Assembly: GCA_964058805.1 (NCBI GenBank)
Contig: CAXKVV010002144.1
Coordinates: forward strand, 558,001 to 622,000
Length of the DNA stretch: 64,000 bases
Reading direction: 5' to 3'
Source of the DNA: Schoenoplectus triqueter
Lineage: Eukaryota; Streptophyta; Magnoliopsida; Poales; Cyperaceae
Numbering within the stretch: position 1 is the first letter of the stretch; every line of letters starts with the position of its first letter. The notes beneath the pieces were generated by a model. That model worked only from the letters and a program-made list of their open reading frames with translations, was not told the DNA's origin and made no database searches. Below are positions 35,955 to 47,833 of the stretch, one piece after another. A program made the translations under genes and the position numbers.

Positions 35955-38449
35955 GGCGTCGGGACCCGTTTTCATGTTTAGCGCTCTCGGACTCGATTTC
36001 GGCCGTACCGAGGGCGTCGGGGTCCCGTTTTCAAGTTTTGCGCGCCCAAACTCGGTTTCGGCGGTACCGAGGGCTTCGGGTCCCGTTTTCATGTTTTGCG
36101 CCCCCGAACTCGGTTTCGGCGGTACCGAGGGCGTCGGGTCCCGTGCTCATGTTTTGCACTCCGCGACTCGTTTTCGGCGGTACCGATGGCGTCGGGACCC
36201 GTTTTCATGTTTTGCGCTCTCGGACTCGTTTTCGACGGTACCGAGGGCGTCGGGTCCCGTTTTCATGTTTTGCGCTCCCCGACTCGTTTGCGGCGGTACC
36301 GTTGGCGTCGGGACCCGTTTTCATGTTTTGCGCTCGCGGACTCGGTTTCGGCAGTACCGAGGGCGTCGGGTCCCGTTTTCATGTTTTGCGCGCCCGAACT
36401 AGGTTTCGGCAGTACCGAGGGCGTCGGGTCCCGTTTTCATGTTTTGCGCGCCCGAACTCGGTTTCGGCGGTACCGAGGGCGTCGGGTCCCGTTTTCATGT
36501 TTTGCGCTCCCCGACTCATTTTCGGCGGTACCGATGGCGTCGGGACCCGTTTTCATGTTTTGTGCTCTCGGACTCTATTTCGGCAGTACCGAGGGCGTCG
36601 GGTCCCGTTTTCATTTTTTGCGCGCCCGAACTCGGTTTCGGCTGTTCCGAGGGCGTCGGGTCCCGTTTTCATGTTTTGCGCCCCCCGACTCGTTTTCGGC
36701 GGTACCGATGGCGTCGGGACCCGTTTTCATGTTTAGCGCTCTCGGACTCGATTTCGGCTGTACCGAGGGCGTCGGGGTCCCGTTTTCATGTTTTGCGCGC
36801 CCAAACTCGGTTTCGGCGGTACCGAGGGCTTCGGGTCCCGTTTTCATGTTTTGCGCCCCCGAACTCGGTTTCGGCGGTACCGAGGGCTTTGGTTCCCGTT
36901 TTCATGTTTTGCGCACCCTGACTCGTTTTCGGCGATACCGAGGGCGTCGGGTCCCGTGTTCATGTTTTGCGCTCTCGGACTCATTTTCGACGGTACCGAG
37001 GGCGTCGGGTCCCGTTTTCATGTTTTGCGCTCCCCGACTCGTTTGCGGCGGTACCGTTGGCGTCGGACCCGTTTTCATGATTTGCGCTCGCGGACTCGGT
37101 TTCGGTCGTACCGAGGGCGTCGGGTCCCGTTTTCATGTTTTGCGCGCCCGAACTCGGTTTCGGCGGTACCGAGGGCCTCGGGTCCCGTTTTCATGTTTTG
37201 CGCACCCGGACTCATTTTCGGCGGTACCGAGGGCGTCGGGTCCCGTGTTCATGTTTTGCGCTCCGCGACTCGTTTTCGGCGATACCGATGGCGTCGGGAC
37301 CCGTTTTCATGTTTTGCGCTCTCGGACTCGTTTTCTACGGTACCGAGGGCGTCGGGTCCCGTTTTCATGTTTTGCGCTCCCCGACTCGTTTGCGGCGGTA
37401 CCGTTGGCGTCGGGACCCGTTTTCATGTTTTGCGCTCTCGGACTCGGTTTCGGCAGTACCGAGGGCGTCGGGTCCCGTTTTCATGTTTTGCGCGCCCGAA
37501 CTCGGTTTCGGCGGTACCGTGGGCGTCGCGTCTCGTTTTCATGTTTTGCGCTCCCGGACCCGATTTCGGCGGTACCGAGGGCTTTGGTTCCCGTTTTCAT
37601 GTTTTGCGCGCCCGAACTCGGTTTCGGCCGTACCGAGGGCGCCGGGTCCCGTTTTCATGTTTTGAGCACCCCGACTCGTTTTCGGCGGTACCGATGGCGT
37701 CGGGACCCGTTTTCATGTTTTGTGCTCTTGGACTCGATTTCGACAGTACCGAGGGCGTCGGGTCCCGTTTTCATTTTTTGCGCGCCCGAACTCGGTTTCG
37801 GCTGTTCCGAGGGCGTCGGGTCCCGTTTTCATGTTTTGCGCCCCCGAACTCGGTTTCGGCGGTACCGAGGGCTTTGGTTCCCGTTTTCATGTTTTGCGCA
37901 CCCGGACTCGTTTTCGGCGGTACCGATGGCGTCGGGACCCGTTTTCATGTTTTGCGCTCTCGGACTCGTTTTCGACTGTACCGAGGGCGTCGGGTCCCGT
38001 TTTCATGTTTTGCGCTCCCCGACTCGTTTGCGGCGGTACCGTTGGCGTCGGGTCCCGTTTTCATGTTTTGCGCTCTCGGACTCGGTTTCGGCAGTACGGA
38101 GGGCGTCGGGACCCGTTTTCATGTTTTGCGCTCTCGGACTCGATTTCGGCCGTACCGAGGGCGTCGGGTCCCGTTTTCATGTTTTGCGCGCCGAAACTCG
38201 GTTTCGGCGGAACCGAAGGCTTCGGGTCCCGTTTTCATGTTTTGCGCCCCCGAACTCGGTTTCGGCCGTACCGAGGGCGTCGGGTCCCGTTTTCATTTTT
38301 TGCGCGCCCAAACTCGGTTTCGGCGGTACCGACGGCTTCGGGTCCCGTTTTCATGTTTTGCGCACCCGGACTCGTTTTCGGCGGTACCGAGGGCGTCGGG
38401 TCCCGTGTTCATGTTTTGCGCTCCGCGACTCGTTTTCGACGGTACCGAT
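35955..38449 (+). repeat. 2495-bp higher-order repeat, copy 3
   Basis: Third copy, with private changes such as CAAGTTTTG near 36034, GCTCTTGG near 37728 and CATTTTTTG near 38297. Periodicity at 2495 bp persists for about 160 bp beyond the copy and breaks near 38612, at GGCCGTACGGAGGGCG. Confidence 0.88.
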
Positions 38450-38612
38450 GGCGTCGGGACCCGTTTTCATGTTTAGCGCTCTCGGACTCGATTTCGGCCG
38501 TACCGAGGGCGTCGGGGTCCCGTTTTCATGTTTTGCGCGCCCAAACTCGGTTTCGGCGGTACCGAGGGCTTCGGGTCCCGTTTTCATGTTTTGCGCCCCC
38601 GAACTCGGTTTC
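38450..38612 (+). repeat. Partial fourth start of the 2495-bp repeat
   Basis: Just under three monomers that match 35955-36117 before the order of monomer types changes. The true continuation of the unit appears about 1.8 kb further on, at 40410. Confidence 0.7.
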
Positions 38613-38774
38613 GGCCGTACGGAGGGCGTCGGGACCCGTTTTCATGTTTTGCGCTCTCGGACTCGATTTCGGCCGTACCGAGGGCGTCGGGTCCCGTTTT
38701 CATGTTTTGCGCGCCGAAACTTGGTTTCGGCGGAACCGAAGGCTTCGGGTCCCGTTTTCATGTTTTGCGCCCCC

Positions 38775-41330
38775 GAACTCGGTTTCGGCGGTACCGACGG
38801 CTTCGGGTCCCGTTTTCATGTTTTGCGCACCCGGACTCGTTTTCGGCGGTACCGAGGGCGTCGGGTCCCGTGTTCATGTTTTGCGCTCCGCGACTCGTTT
38901 TCGGCGGTACCGATGGCGTCGGGACCCGTTTTCATGTTTTGCGCTCTCGGACTCGTTTTCGACGGTACCGAGGGCGTCGGGTCCCGTTTTCATGTTTTGC
39001 GCTCCCCGACTCGTTTGCGGCGGTACCGTTGGCGTCGGACCCGTTTTCATGTTTTGCGCTCTCGGACTCGGTTTCGGTCGTACCGAGGGCGTCGGGTCCC
39101 GTTTTCATGTTTTGCGCGCCCGAACTCGGTTTCTTTGGTACCGAGGGCGTCGGGTCTCGTTTTCATGTTTTGCGCACCCGGACTCGTTTTCGGCGGTACC
39201 GAGGGCGTCGGGTCCCGTGTTCATGTTTTGCGCTCCGCGACTCGTTTTCGGCGGTACCGATGGCGTCGGGACCCGTTTTCATGTTTTGCGCTCTCGGACT
39301 CGTTTTCGACGGTACCGAGGGCGTCGGGTCCCGTTTTCATGTTTTGCGCTCCCCGACTCGTTTGCGGCGGTACCGTTGGCGTCGGGACCCGTTTTCATGT
39401 TTTGCGCTCTCGGACTCGGTTTCGGCAGTACCGAGGGCGTCGGGTCCCTTTTTCATGTTTTGCGCGCCCGAACTCGGTTTCGGCGGTACCGAGGGCGTCG
39501 GGTCCCGTTTTCATGTTTTGCGCTCCCCGACTCGTTTTCGGCGGTACCGATGGCGTCGGGACCCGTTTTCATGTTTTGCGCTCGCGGACTCGGTTTCGGT
39601 GGTACCGTGGGCGTCGGGTCCCGTTTTCATGTTTTGCGCGCCCGAACTCGGTTTCGGCCGTACCGAGGGCGTCGGGTCCCGTTTTCATGTTTTGCGCGCC
39701 CGAACTCGGTTTCGGCGGTACCGAGGGCGTCGGGTCCCGTTTTCATGTTTTGCGCTCCCCGACTCATTTTCGGCGGTACCGATGGCGTCGGGACCCGTTT
39801 TCATGTTTTGCGCTCGCGGACTCGGTTTCGGCGGTACCGAGGGCGTCGGGTCCCGTTTTCATGTTTTGCGCGCCCGAACTCGGTTTCGGCCGTACCGAGG
39901 GCGTCGGGTCCCGTTTTCATGTTTTGCGCGCCCGAACTCGGTTTCGGCCGTACCGAGGGCGTCGGGTCCCGTTTTCATGTTTTGAGCACCCCGACTCGTT
40001 TTCGGCGGTACCGATGGCGTCGGGACCCGTTTTCATGTTTTGTATTCTCGGACTCTATTTCGGCAGTACCGAGGGCGTCGGGTCCCGTTTTCATTTTTTG
40101 CGCGCCCGAACTCGGTTTCGGCTGTTCCGAGGGCGTCGGGTCCCGTTTTCATGTTTTGCGCCCCCCGACTCGTTTTCGGCGGTACCGAGGGAGTCGTGTC
40201 CCGTTTTCATGTTTTGCGCGCCCGGACCCGGTTTCGGCGGTACCGAGGGCGTCGGGTCCCGTTTTCATGTTTTGCGCTCCCCGACTCGTTTTCGGCGGTA
40301 CCGATGGCGTCGGGACCCGTTTTCATGTTTTGCACTCTCGGACTCGATTTCGGCCGTACCGAAGGCTTCGGGTCCAGTTTTCATGTTTTGCGCACCCGGA
40401 CACGGTTTCGGCGGTACCGAGAGCGTCGGGTCCCGTGCTCATGTTTTGCGCTCCGCGACTCGTTTTCGGCGGTACCGATGGCGTCGGGACCCGTTTTCAT
40501 GTTTTGCGCTCTCGGACTCGTTTTCGACGGTACCGAGGGCGTCGGGTCCCATTTTCATGTTTTGCGCTCCCCGACTCGTTTGCGGCGGTACCGTTGGCGT
40601 CGGGACCCGTTTTCATGTTTTGCGCTCGCGGACTCGGATTCGGCAGTACCGAGGGCGTCGGGTCCCGTTTTCATGTTTTGCGCGCCCGAACTAGGTTTCG
40701 GCAGTACCGAGGGCGTCGGGTCCCGTTTTCATGTTTTGCGCTCCCGAACTCGGTTTCGGCGGTACCGAGGGCGTCGGGTCCCGTTTTCATGTTTTGCGCT
40801 CCCCGACTCATTTTCGGCGGTACCGATGGCGTCGGGACCCGTTTTCATGTTTTGTGCTCTCGGACTCTATTTCGGCAGTACCGAGGGCGTCGGGTCCCGT
40901 TTTCATTTTTTGCGCGCCCGAACTCGGTTTCGGCTGTTCCGAGGGCGTCGGGTCCCGTTTTCATGTTTTGCGCCCCCCGACTCGTTTCCGGCGGTACCGA
41001 TGGCGTCGGGACCCGTTTTCATGTTTAGCGCTCTCGGACTCGATTTAGGCTGTACCGAGGGCGTCGGGGTCCCGTTTTCATGTTTTGCGCGCCCAAACTC
41101 GGTTTCGGCGGTACCGAGAGCTTCGGGTCCCGTTTTCATGTTTTGCGCCCCCGAACTCGGTTTCGGCGGTACCGAGGGCTTGGGTTCCCGTTTTCATGTT
41201 TTGCGCACCCTGACTCATTTTCGGCGGTACCGAGGGCGTCGGGTCCCGTGTTCATGTTTTGCGCTCTCGGACTCATTTTCGACGGTACCGAGGGCGTCGG
41301 GTCCCGTTTTCATGTTTTGCGCTCCGCGAC
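38775..41330 (+). repeat. Duplicated block, copy 1 (offset 4812 bp)
   Basis: About 44 monomers that recur at 43587-46142 in the same order. Shared rare states are GAGGGAGTCGTGTCCCG, GTCCAGTTTTCATG, GGACACGGTTTCGG and GAGAGCGTCGGG. Identity is high but below that of the tandem pairs; for example, GGATTCGGCAG (40634) stands against GGTTTCGGCAG. The block contains the left part of the displaced 2495-bp copy. Confidence 0.75.
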
Positions 41331-42725
41331 TCGTTTGCGGCGGTACCGTTGGCGTCGGACCCGTTTTCATGATTTGCGCTCGCGGACTCGGTTTCGGTCG
41401 TACCGAGGGCGTCGGGTCCCGTTTTCATGTTTTGCGCGCCCGAACTCGGTTTCGGCGGTACCGAGGGCCTCGGGTCCCGTTTTCATGTTTTGCGCACCCG
41501 GACTCATTTTCGGCGGTACCGAGGGCGTCGGGTCCCGTGTTCATGTTTTGCGCTCCGCGACTCGTTTTCGGCGATACCGATGGCGTCGGGACCCGTTTTC
41601 ATGTTTTGCGCTCTCGGACTCGTTTTCGACGGTACCGAGGGCGTCGGGTCCCGTTTTCATGTTTTGCGCTCCCCGACTCGTTTGCGGCGGTACCGTTGGC
41701 GTCGGGACCCGTTTTCATGTTTTGCGCTCTCGGACTCGGTTTCGGCAGTACCGAGGGCGTCGGGTCCCGTTTTCATGTTTTGCGCGCCCGAACTCGGTTT
41801 CGGCGGTACCGTGGGCGTCGCGTCTCGTTTTCATGTTTTGCGCTCCCGGACCCGATTTCGGCGGTACCGAGGGCTTTGGTTCCCGTTTTCATGTTTTGCG
41901 CGCCCGAACTCGGTTTCGGCCGTACCGAGGGCGCCGGGTCCCGTTTTCATGTTATGAGCACCCCGACACGTTTTCGGCGGTACCGATGGCGTCGGGACCC
42001 GTTTTCATGTTTTGTGCTCTCGGACTCGATTTCGACAGTACCGAGGGCGTCGGGTCCCGTTTTCATTTTTTGCGCGCCCGAACTCGGTTTCGGCTGTTCC
42101 GAGGGCGTCGGGTCCCGTTTTCATGTTTTGCGCCCCCGAACTCGGTTTCGGCGGTACCGAGGGCTTTGGTTCCCGTTTTCATGTTTTGCGCACCCGGACT
42201 CGTTTTCGGCGGTACCGATGGCGTCGGGACCCGTTTTCATGTTTTGCGCTCTCGGACTCGTTTTCGACTGTACCGAGGGCGTCGGGTCCCGTTTTCATGT
42301 TTTGCGCTCCCCGACTCGTTTGCGGCGGTACCGTTGGCGTCGGGTCCCGTTTTCATGTTTTGCGCTCTCGGACTCGGTTTCGGCAGTACGGAGGGCGTCG
42401 GGACCCGTTTTCATGTTTTGCGCTCTCGGACTCGATTTCGGCCGTACCGAGGGCGTCGGGTCCCGTTTTCATGTTTTGCGCGCCGAAACTCGGTTTCGGC
42501 GGAACCGAAGGCTTCGGGTCCCGTTTTCATGTTTTGCGCCCCCGAACTCGGTTTCGGCCGTACCGAGGGCGTCGGGTCCCGTTTTCATGTTTTGCGCGCC
42601 CAAACTCGGTTTCGGCGGTACCGACGGCTTCGGGTCCCGTTTTCATGTTTTGCGCACCCGGACTCGTTTTCGGCGGTACCGAGGGCGTCGGGTCCCGTGT
42701 TCATGATTTGCGCTCCGCGACTCGT
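40410..42725 (+). repeat. Displaced fourth copy of the 2495-bp repeat
   Basis: About 40 monomers matching 36118-38433 at an offset of 4292 bp (74 monomers). Relative to tandem continuation, about 1797 bp (31 monomers minus 1) of other satellite intervene. It is more diverged than copies 1-3: GAGAGCTTCGGG near 41115, TTATGAGCACC near 41955, TTTAGGCTG near 41045. Confidence 0.75.
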
Positions 42726-43503
42726 TTTCGGCGGTACCGATGGCGTCGGGACCCGTTTTCATGTTTTGCGCTCTCGGACTCGTTTTCGACGGTACCGAGG
42801 GCGTCGGGTCCCGTTTTCATGTTTTGCGCTCCCCGACTCGTTTGCGGCGGTACCGTTGGCGTCGGACCCGTTTTCATGTTTTGCGCTCTCGGACTCGGTT
42901 TCGGTCGTACCGAGGGCGTCGGGTCCCGTTTTCATGTTTTGCGCGCCCGAACTCGGTTTCTGCGGTACCGAGGGCGTCGGGTCTCGTTTTCATGTTTTGC
43001 GCACCCGGACTCGTTTTCGGCGGTACCGAGGGCGTCGGGTCCCGTGTTCATGTTTTGCGCTCCGCGACTCGTTTTCGGCGGTACCGATGGCGTCGGGACC
43101 CGTTTTCATGTTTCGCGCTCTCGGACTCGTTTTCGACGGTACCGAGGGCGTCGGGTCCCGTTTTCATGTTTTGCGCTCCCCGACTCGTTTGCGGCGGTAC
43201 CGTTGGCGTCGGGACCCGTTTTCATGTTTTGCGCTCTCGGACTCGGTTTCGGCAGTACCGAGGGCGTCGGGTCCCTTTTTCATGTTTTGCGCGCCCGAAC
43301 TCGGTTTCGGCGGTACCGAGGGCGTCGGGTCCCGTTTTCATGTTTTGCGCTCCCCGACTCGTTCTCGGCGGTACCGATGGCGTCGGGACCCGTTTTCATG
43401 TTTTGCGCTCGCGGACTCGGTTTCGGCGGTACCGAGGGCGTCGGGTCCCGTTTTCATGTTTTGCGCGCCCGAACTCGGTTTCGGCCGTATTGAGGGCGTC
43501 GGG
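42519..43503 (+). repeat. 985-bp tandem duplication, copy 1
   Basis: Seventeen monomers minus one base. Comparing every unusual site that I could find with the following copy (CATGATTTGCG, TGTTTCGCGC, CCCTTTTTCATG, GTTCTCGGCGG, GTATTGAGGGCG), I found no difference. The left edge overlaps the end of the displaced 2495-bp copy. Confidence 0.87.
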
Positions 43504-44488
43504 TCCCGTTTTCATGTTTTGCGCCCCCGAACTCGGTTTCGGCCGTACCGAGGGCGTCGGGTCCCGTTTTCATGTTTTGCGCGCCCAAACTCGGTTTCGG
43601 CGGTACCGACGGCTTCGGGTCCCGTTTTCATGTTTTGCGCACCCGGACTCGTTTTCGGCGGTACCGAGGGCGTCGGGTCCCGTGTTCATGATTTGCGCTC
43701 CGCGACTCGTTTTCGGCGGTACCGATGGCGTCGGGACCCGTTTTCATGTTTTGCGCTCTCGGACTCGTTTTCGACGGTACCGAGGGCGTCGGGTCCCGTT
43801 TTCATGTTTTGCGCTCCCCGACTCGTTTGCGGCGGTACCGTTGGCGTCGGACCCGTTTTCATGTTTTGCGCTCTCGGACTCGGTTTCGGTCGTACCGAGG
43901 GCGTCGGGTCCCGTTTTCATGTTTTGCGCGCCCGAACTCGGTTTCTGCGGTACCGAGGGCGTCGGGTCTCGTTTTCATGTTTTGCGCACCCGGACTCGTT
44001 TTCGGCGGTACCGAGGGCGTCGGGTCCCGTGTTCATGTTTTGCGCTCCGCGACTCGTTTTCGGCGGTACCGATGGCGTCGGGACCCGTTTTCATGTTTCG
44101 CGCTCTCGGACTCGTTTTCGACGGTACCGAGGGCGTCGGGTCCCGTTTTCATGTTTTGCGCTCCCCGACTCGTTTGCGGCGGTACCGTTGGCGTCGGGAC
44201 CCGTTTTCATGTTTTGCGCTCTCGGACTCGGTTTCGGCAGTACCGAGGGCGTCGGGTCCCTTTTTCATGTTTTGCGCGCCCGAACTCGGTTTCGGCGGTA
44301 CCGAGGGCGTCGGGTCCCGTTTTCATGTTTTGCGCTCCCCGACTCGTTCTCGGCGGTACCGATGGCGTCGGGACCCGTTTTCATGTTTTGCGCTCGCGGA
44401 CTCGGTTTCGGCGGTACCGAGGGCGTCGGGTCCCGTTTTCATGTTTTGCGCGCCCGAACTCGGTTTCGGCCGTATTGAGGGCGTCGGG
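43504..44488 (+). repeat. 985-bp tandem duplication, copy 2
   Basis: Second copy, with GTATTGAGGGCG at about 44473, exactly 985 bp after its partner. No difference from copy 1 was detected by eye. It is either a very recent duplication or an assembly duplication. Confidence 0.87.
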
Positions 44489-46142
44489 TCCCGTTTTCAT
44501 GTTTTGCGCGCCCGAACTCGGTTTCGGCGGTACCGAGGGCGTCGGGTCCCGTTTTCATGTTTTGCGCTCCCCGACTCATTTTCGGCGGTACCGATGGCGT
44601 CGGGACCCGTTTTCATGTTTTGCGCTCGCGGACTCGGTTTCGGCGGTACCGAGGGCGTCGGGTCCCGTTTTCATGTTTTGCGCGCCCGAACTCGGTTTCG
44701 GCCGTACCGAGGGCGTCGGGTCCCGTTTTCATGTTTTGCGCGCCCGAACTCGGTTTCGGCCGTACCGAGGGCGTCGGGTCCCGTTTTCATGTTTTGAGCA
44801 CCCCGACTCGTTTTCGGCGGTACCGATGGCGTCGGGACCCGTTTTCATGTTTTGTGCTCTCGGACTCTATTTCGGCAGTACCGAGGGCGTCGGGTCCCGT
44901 TTTCATTTTTTGCGCGCCCGAACTCGGTTTCGGCTGTTCCGAGGGCGTCGGGTCCCGTTTTCATGTTTTGCGCCCCCCGACTCGTTTTCGGCGGTACCGA
45001 GGGAGTCGTGTCCCGTTTTCATGTTTTGCGCGCCCGGACCCGGTTTCGGCGGTACCGAGGGCGTCGGGTCCCGTTTTCATGTTTTGCGCTCCCCTACTCG
45101 TTTTCGGCGGTACCGATGGCGTCGGGACCCGTTTTCATGTTTTGCACTCTCGGACTCGATTTCGGCCGTACCGAAGGCTTCGGGTCCAGTTTTCATGTTT
45201 TGCGCACCCGGACACGGTTTCGGCGGTACCGAGAGCGTCGGGTCCCGTGCTCATGTTTTGCGCTCCGCGACTCGTTTTCGGCGGTACCGATGGCGTCGGG
45301 ACCCGTTTTCATGTTTTGCGCTCTCGGACTCGTTTTCGACGGTACCGAGGGCGTCGGGTCCCGTTTTCATGTTTTGCGCTCCCCGACTCGTTTCCGGCGG
45401 TACCGTTCGCGTCGGGACCCGTTTTCATGTTTTGCGCTCGCGGACTCGGTTTCGGCAGTACCGAGGGCGTCGGGTCCCGTTTTCATGTTTTGCGCGCCCG
45501 AACTAGGTTTCGGCTGTACCGAGGGCGTCGGGTCCCGTTTTCATGTTTTGCGCGCCCGAACTCGGTTTCGGCGGTACCGAGGGCGTCGGGTCCCGTTTTC
45601 ATGTTTTGCGCTCCCCGACTCATTTTCGGCGGTACCGATGGCGTCGGGACCCGTTTTCATGTTTTGTGCTCTCGGACTCTATTTCGGCAGTACCGAGGGC
45701 ATCGGTTCCCGTTTTCATTTTTTGCGCGCCCGAACTCGGTTTCGGCTGTTCCGAGGGCGTCGGGTCCCGTTTTCATGTTTTGCGCCCCCCGACTCGTTTT
45801 CGGCGGTACCGATGGCGTCGGGACCCGTTTTCATGTTTAGCGCTCTCGGACTCGATTTCGGCTGTACCGAGGGCGTCGGGGTCCCGTTTTCATGTTTTGC
45901 GCGCCCAAACTCGGTTTCGGCGGTACCGAGGGCTTCGGGTCCCGTTTTCATGTTTTGCGCCCCCGAACTCGGTTTCGGCGGTACCGAGGGCTTTGGTTCC
46001 CGTTTTCATGTTTTGCGCACCCGGACTCGTTTTCGGCGGTACCGAGGGCGTCGGGTCCCGTGTTCATGTTTTGCGCTCTCGGACTCGTTTTCGACGGTAC
46101 CGAGGGCGTCGGGTCCCGTTTTCATGTTTTGCGCTCCCCGAC
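43587..46142 (+). repeat. Duplicated block, copy 2 (offset 4812 bp)
   Basis: Partner of 38775-41330. It starts inside the second 985-bp copy and ends near 46142, where GTCGAGACCC replaces GTCGGACCC. Private changes include CTCCCCTACTCG near 45090, GTTCGCGTCGGG near 45407 and GCATCGGTTCCCG near 45700. Confidence 0.75.
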
Positions 46143-46489
46143 TCGTTTGCGGCGGTACCGTTGGCGTCGAGACCCGTTTTCATGTTTTGCGCTCTCGGAC
46201 TCGGTTTCGGCAGTACCGAGGGCGTCGGGTCCCTTTTTCATGTTTTGCGCGCCCGAACTCGGTTTCGGCGGTACCGAGGGCGTCGGGTCCCGTTTTCATG
46301 TTTTGCGCTCCCCGACTCGTTTTCGGCGGTACCGATGGCGTCGAGACCCGTTTTTCATGTTTTGCGCTCGCGGACTCGGTTTCGGCGGTACCGAGGGCGT
46401 CGGGTCCCGTTTTCATGTTTTGCGCGCCCGAACTCGGTTTCGGCCGTACCGAGGGCGTCGGGTCCCGTTTTCATGTTTTGCGCGCCCGA

Positions 46490-47020
46490 ACTCGGTTTCG
46501 GCGGTACCGAGGGCGTCGGGTCCCGTTTTCATGTTTTGCGCTCCCCGACTCATTTTCGGCGGTACCGATGGCGTCGGGACCCGTTTTCATGTTTTGCACT
46601 CTCGGACTCGATTTCGGCCGTACCGAGGGCGTCGGGTCCCGTTTTCATGTTTTGCGCGCCCGAACTCGGTTTCGGCCGTACCGAGGGCGTCGGGTCCCGT
46701 TTTCATGTTTTGAGCACCCCGACTCGTTTTCGGCGGTACCGATGGCGTCGGGACCCGTTTTCATGTTTTGTGCTCTCGGACTCTATTTCGGCAGTACCGA
46801 GGGCGTCGGGTCCCGTTTTCATTTTTTGCGCGCCCGAACTCGGTTTCGGCTGTTCCGAGGGCGTCGGGTCCCGTTTTCATGTTTTGCGCCCCCCGACACG
46901 TTTTCGGCGGTACCGATGGTGTCGGGACCCGTTTTCATGTTTAGCGCTCTCGGACTCGATTTCGGCCGTACCGAGGGCGTCGGGGTCCCGTTTTCATGTT
47001 TTGCGCGCCCAAACTCGGTT
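46490..47020 (+). repeat. Duplicated block, copy 1 (offset 813 bp)
   Basis: About nine monomers recurring at 47303-47833. It includes the TTTTGAGCACC, TTTTGTGCTC, CATTTTTTGCGCG/CTGTTCCG, GCGCCCCCCG and TTTAGCGCTC monomers in this order, and a 59-bp GTCGGGGTCCCG monomer that accounts for the extra base (14 x 58 plus 1). Confidence 0.7.
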
Positions 47021-47302
47021 TCGGCGGTACCAAGGGCTTCGGGTCCCGTTTTCATGTTTTGCGCCCCCGAACTCGGTTTCGGCGGTACCGAGGGCTTTGG
47101 TTCCCGTTTTCATGTTTTGCGCACCCGGACTCTTTTTCGGCGGTACCGAGGGCGTCGGGTCCCGTGTTCATGTTTTGCGCTCTCGGACTCGTTTTCGAAG
47201 GTACCGAGGGCGTCGGGTCTCGTTTTCATGTTTTGCGCTCCCCGACTCGTTTTCGGCGGTACCGATGGCGTCGAGACCCGTTTTCATGTTTTGCGCTCGC
47301 GG

Positions 47303-47833
47303 ACTCAGTTTCGGCGGTACCGAGGGCGTCGGGTCCTGTTTTCATGTTTTGCGCTCCCCGACTCATTTTCGGCGGTACCGATGGCGTCGGGACCCGTTTT
47401 CATGTTTTGCACTCTCGGACTCGATTTCGGCCGTACCGAGGGCGTCGGGTCCCGTTTTCATGTTTTGCGCGCCCGAACTCGGTTTCGGCCGTACCGAGGG
47501 CGTCGGGTCCCGTTTTCATGTTTTGAGCACCCCGACTCGTTTTCGGCGGTACCGATGGCGTCGGGACCCGTTTTCATGTTTTGTGCTCTCGGACTCTATT
47601 TCGGCAGTACCGAGGGCGTCGGGTCCCGTTTTCATTTTTTGCGCGCCCGAACTCGGTTTCGGCTGTTCCGAGGGCGTCGGGTCCCGATTTCATGTTTTGC
47701 GCCCCCCGACTCGTTTTCGGCGGTACCGATGGTGTCGGGACCCGTTTTCATGTTTAGCGCTCTCGAACTCGATTTCGGCCGTACCGAGGGCGTCGGGGTC
47801 CCGTTTTCATGTTTTGCGCGCCCGAACTCGGTT
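47303..47833 (+). repeat. Duplicated block, copy 2 (offset 813 bp)
   Basis: Partner of 46490-47020, with private changes GTCCCGATTTCATG near 47690 and CTCGAACTCG near 47764. Confidence 0.7.
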
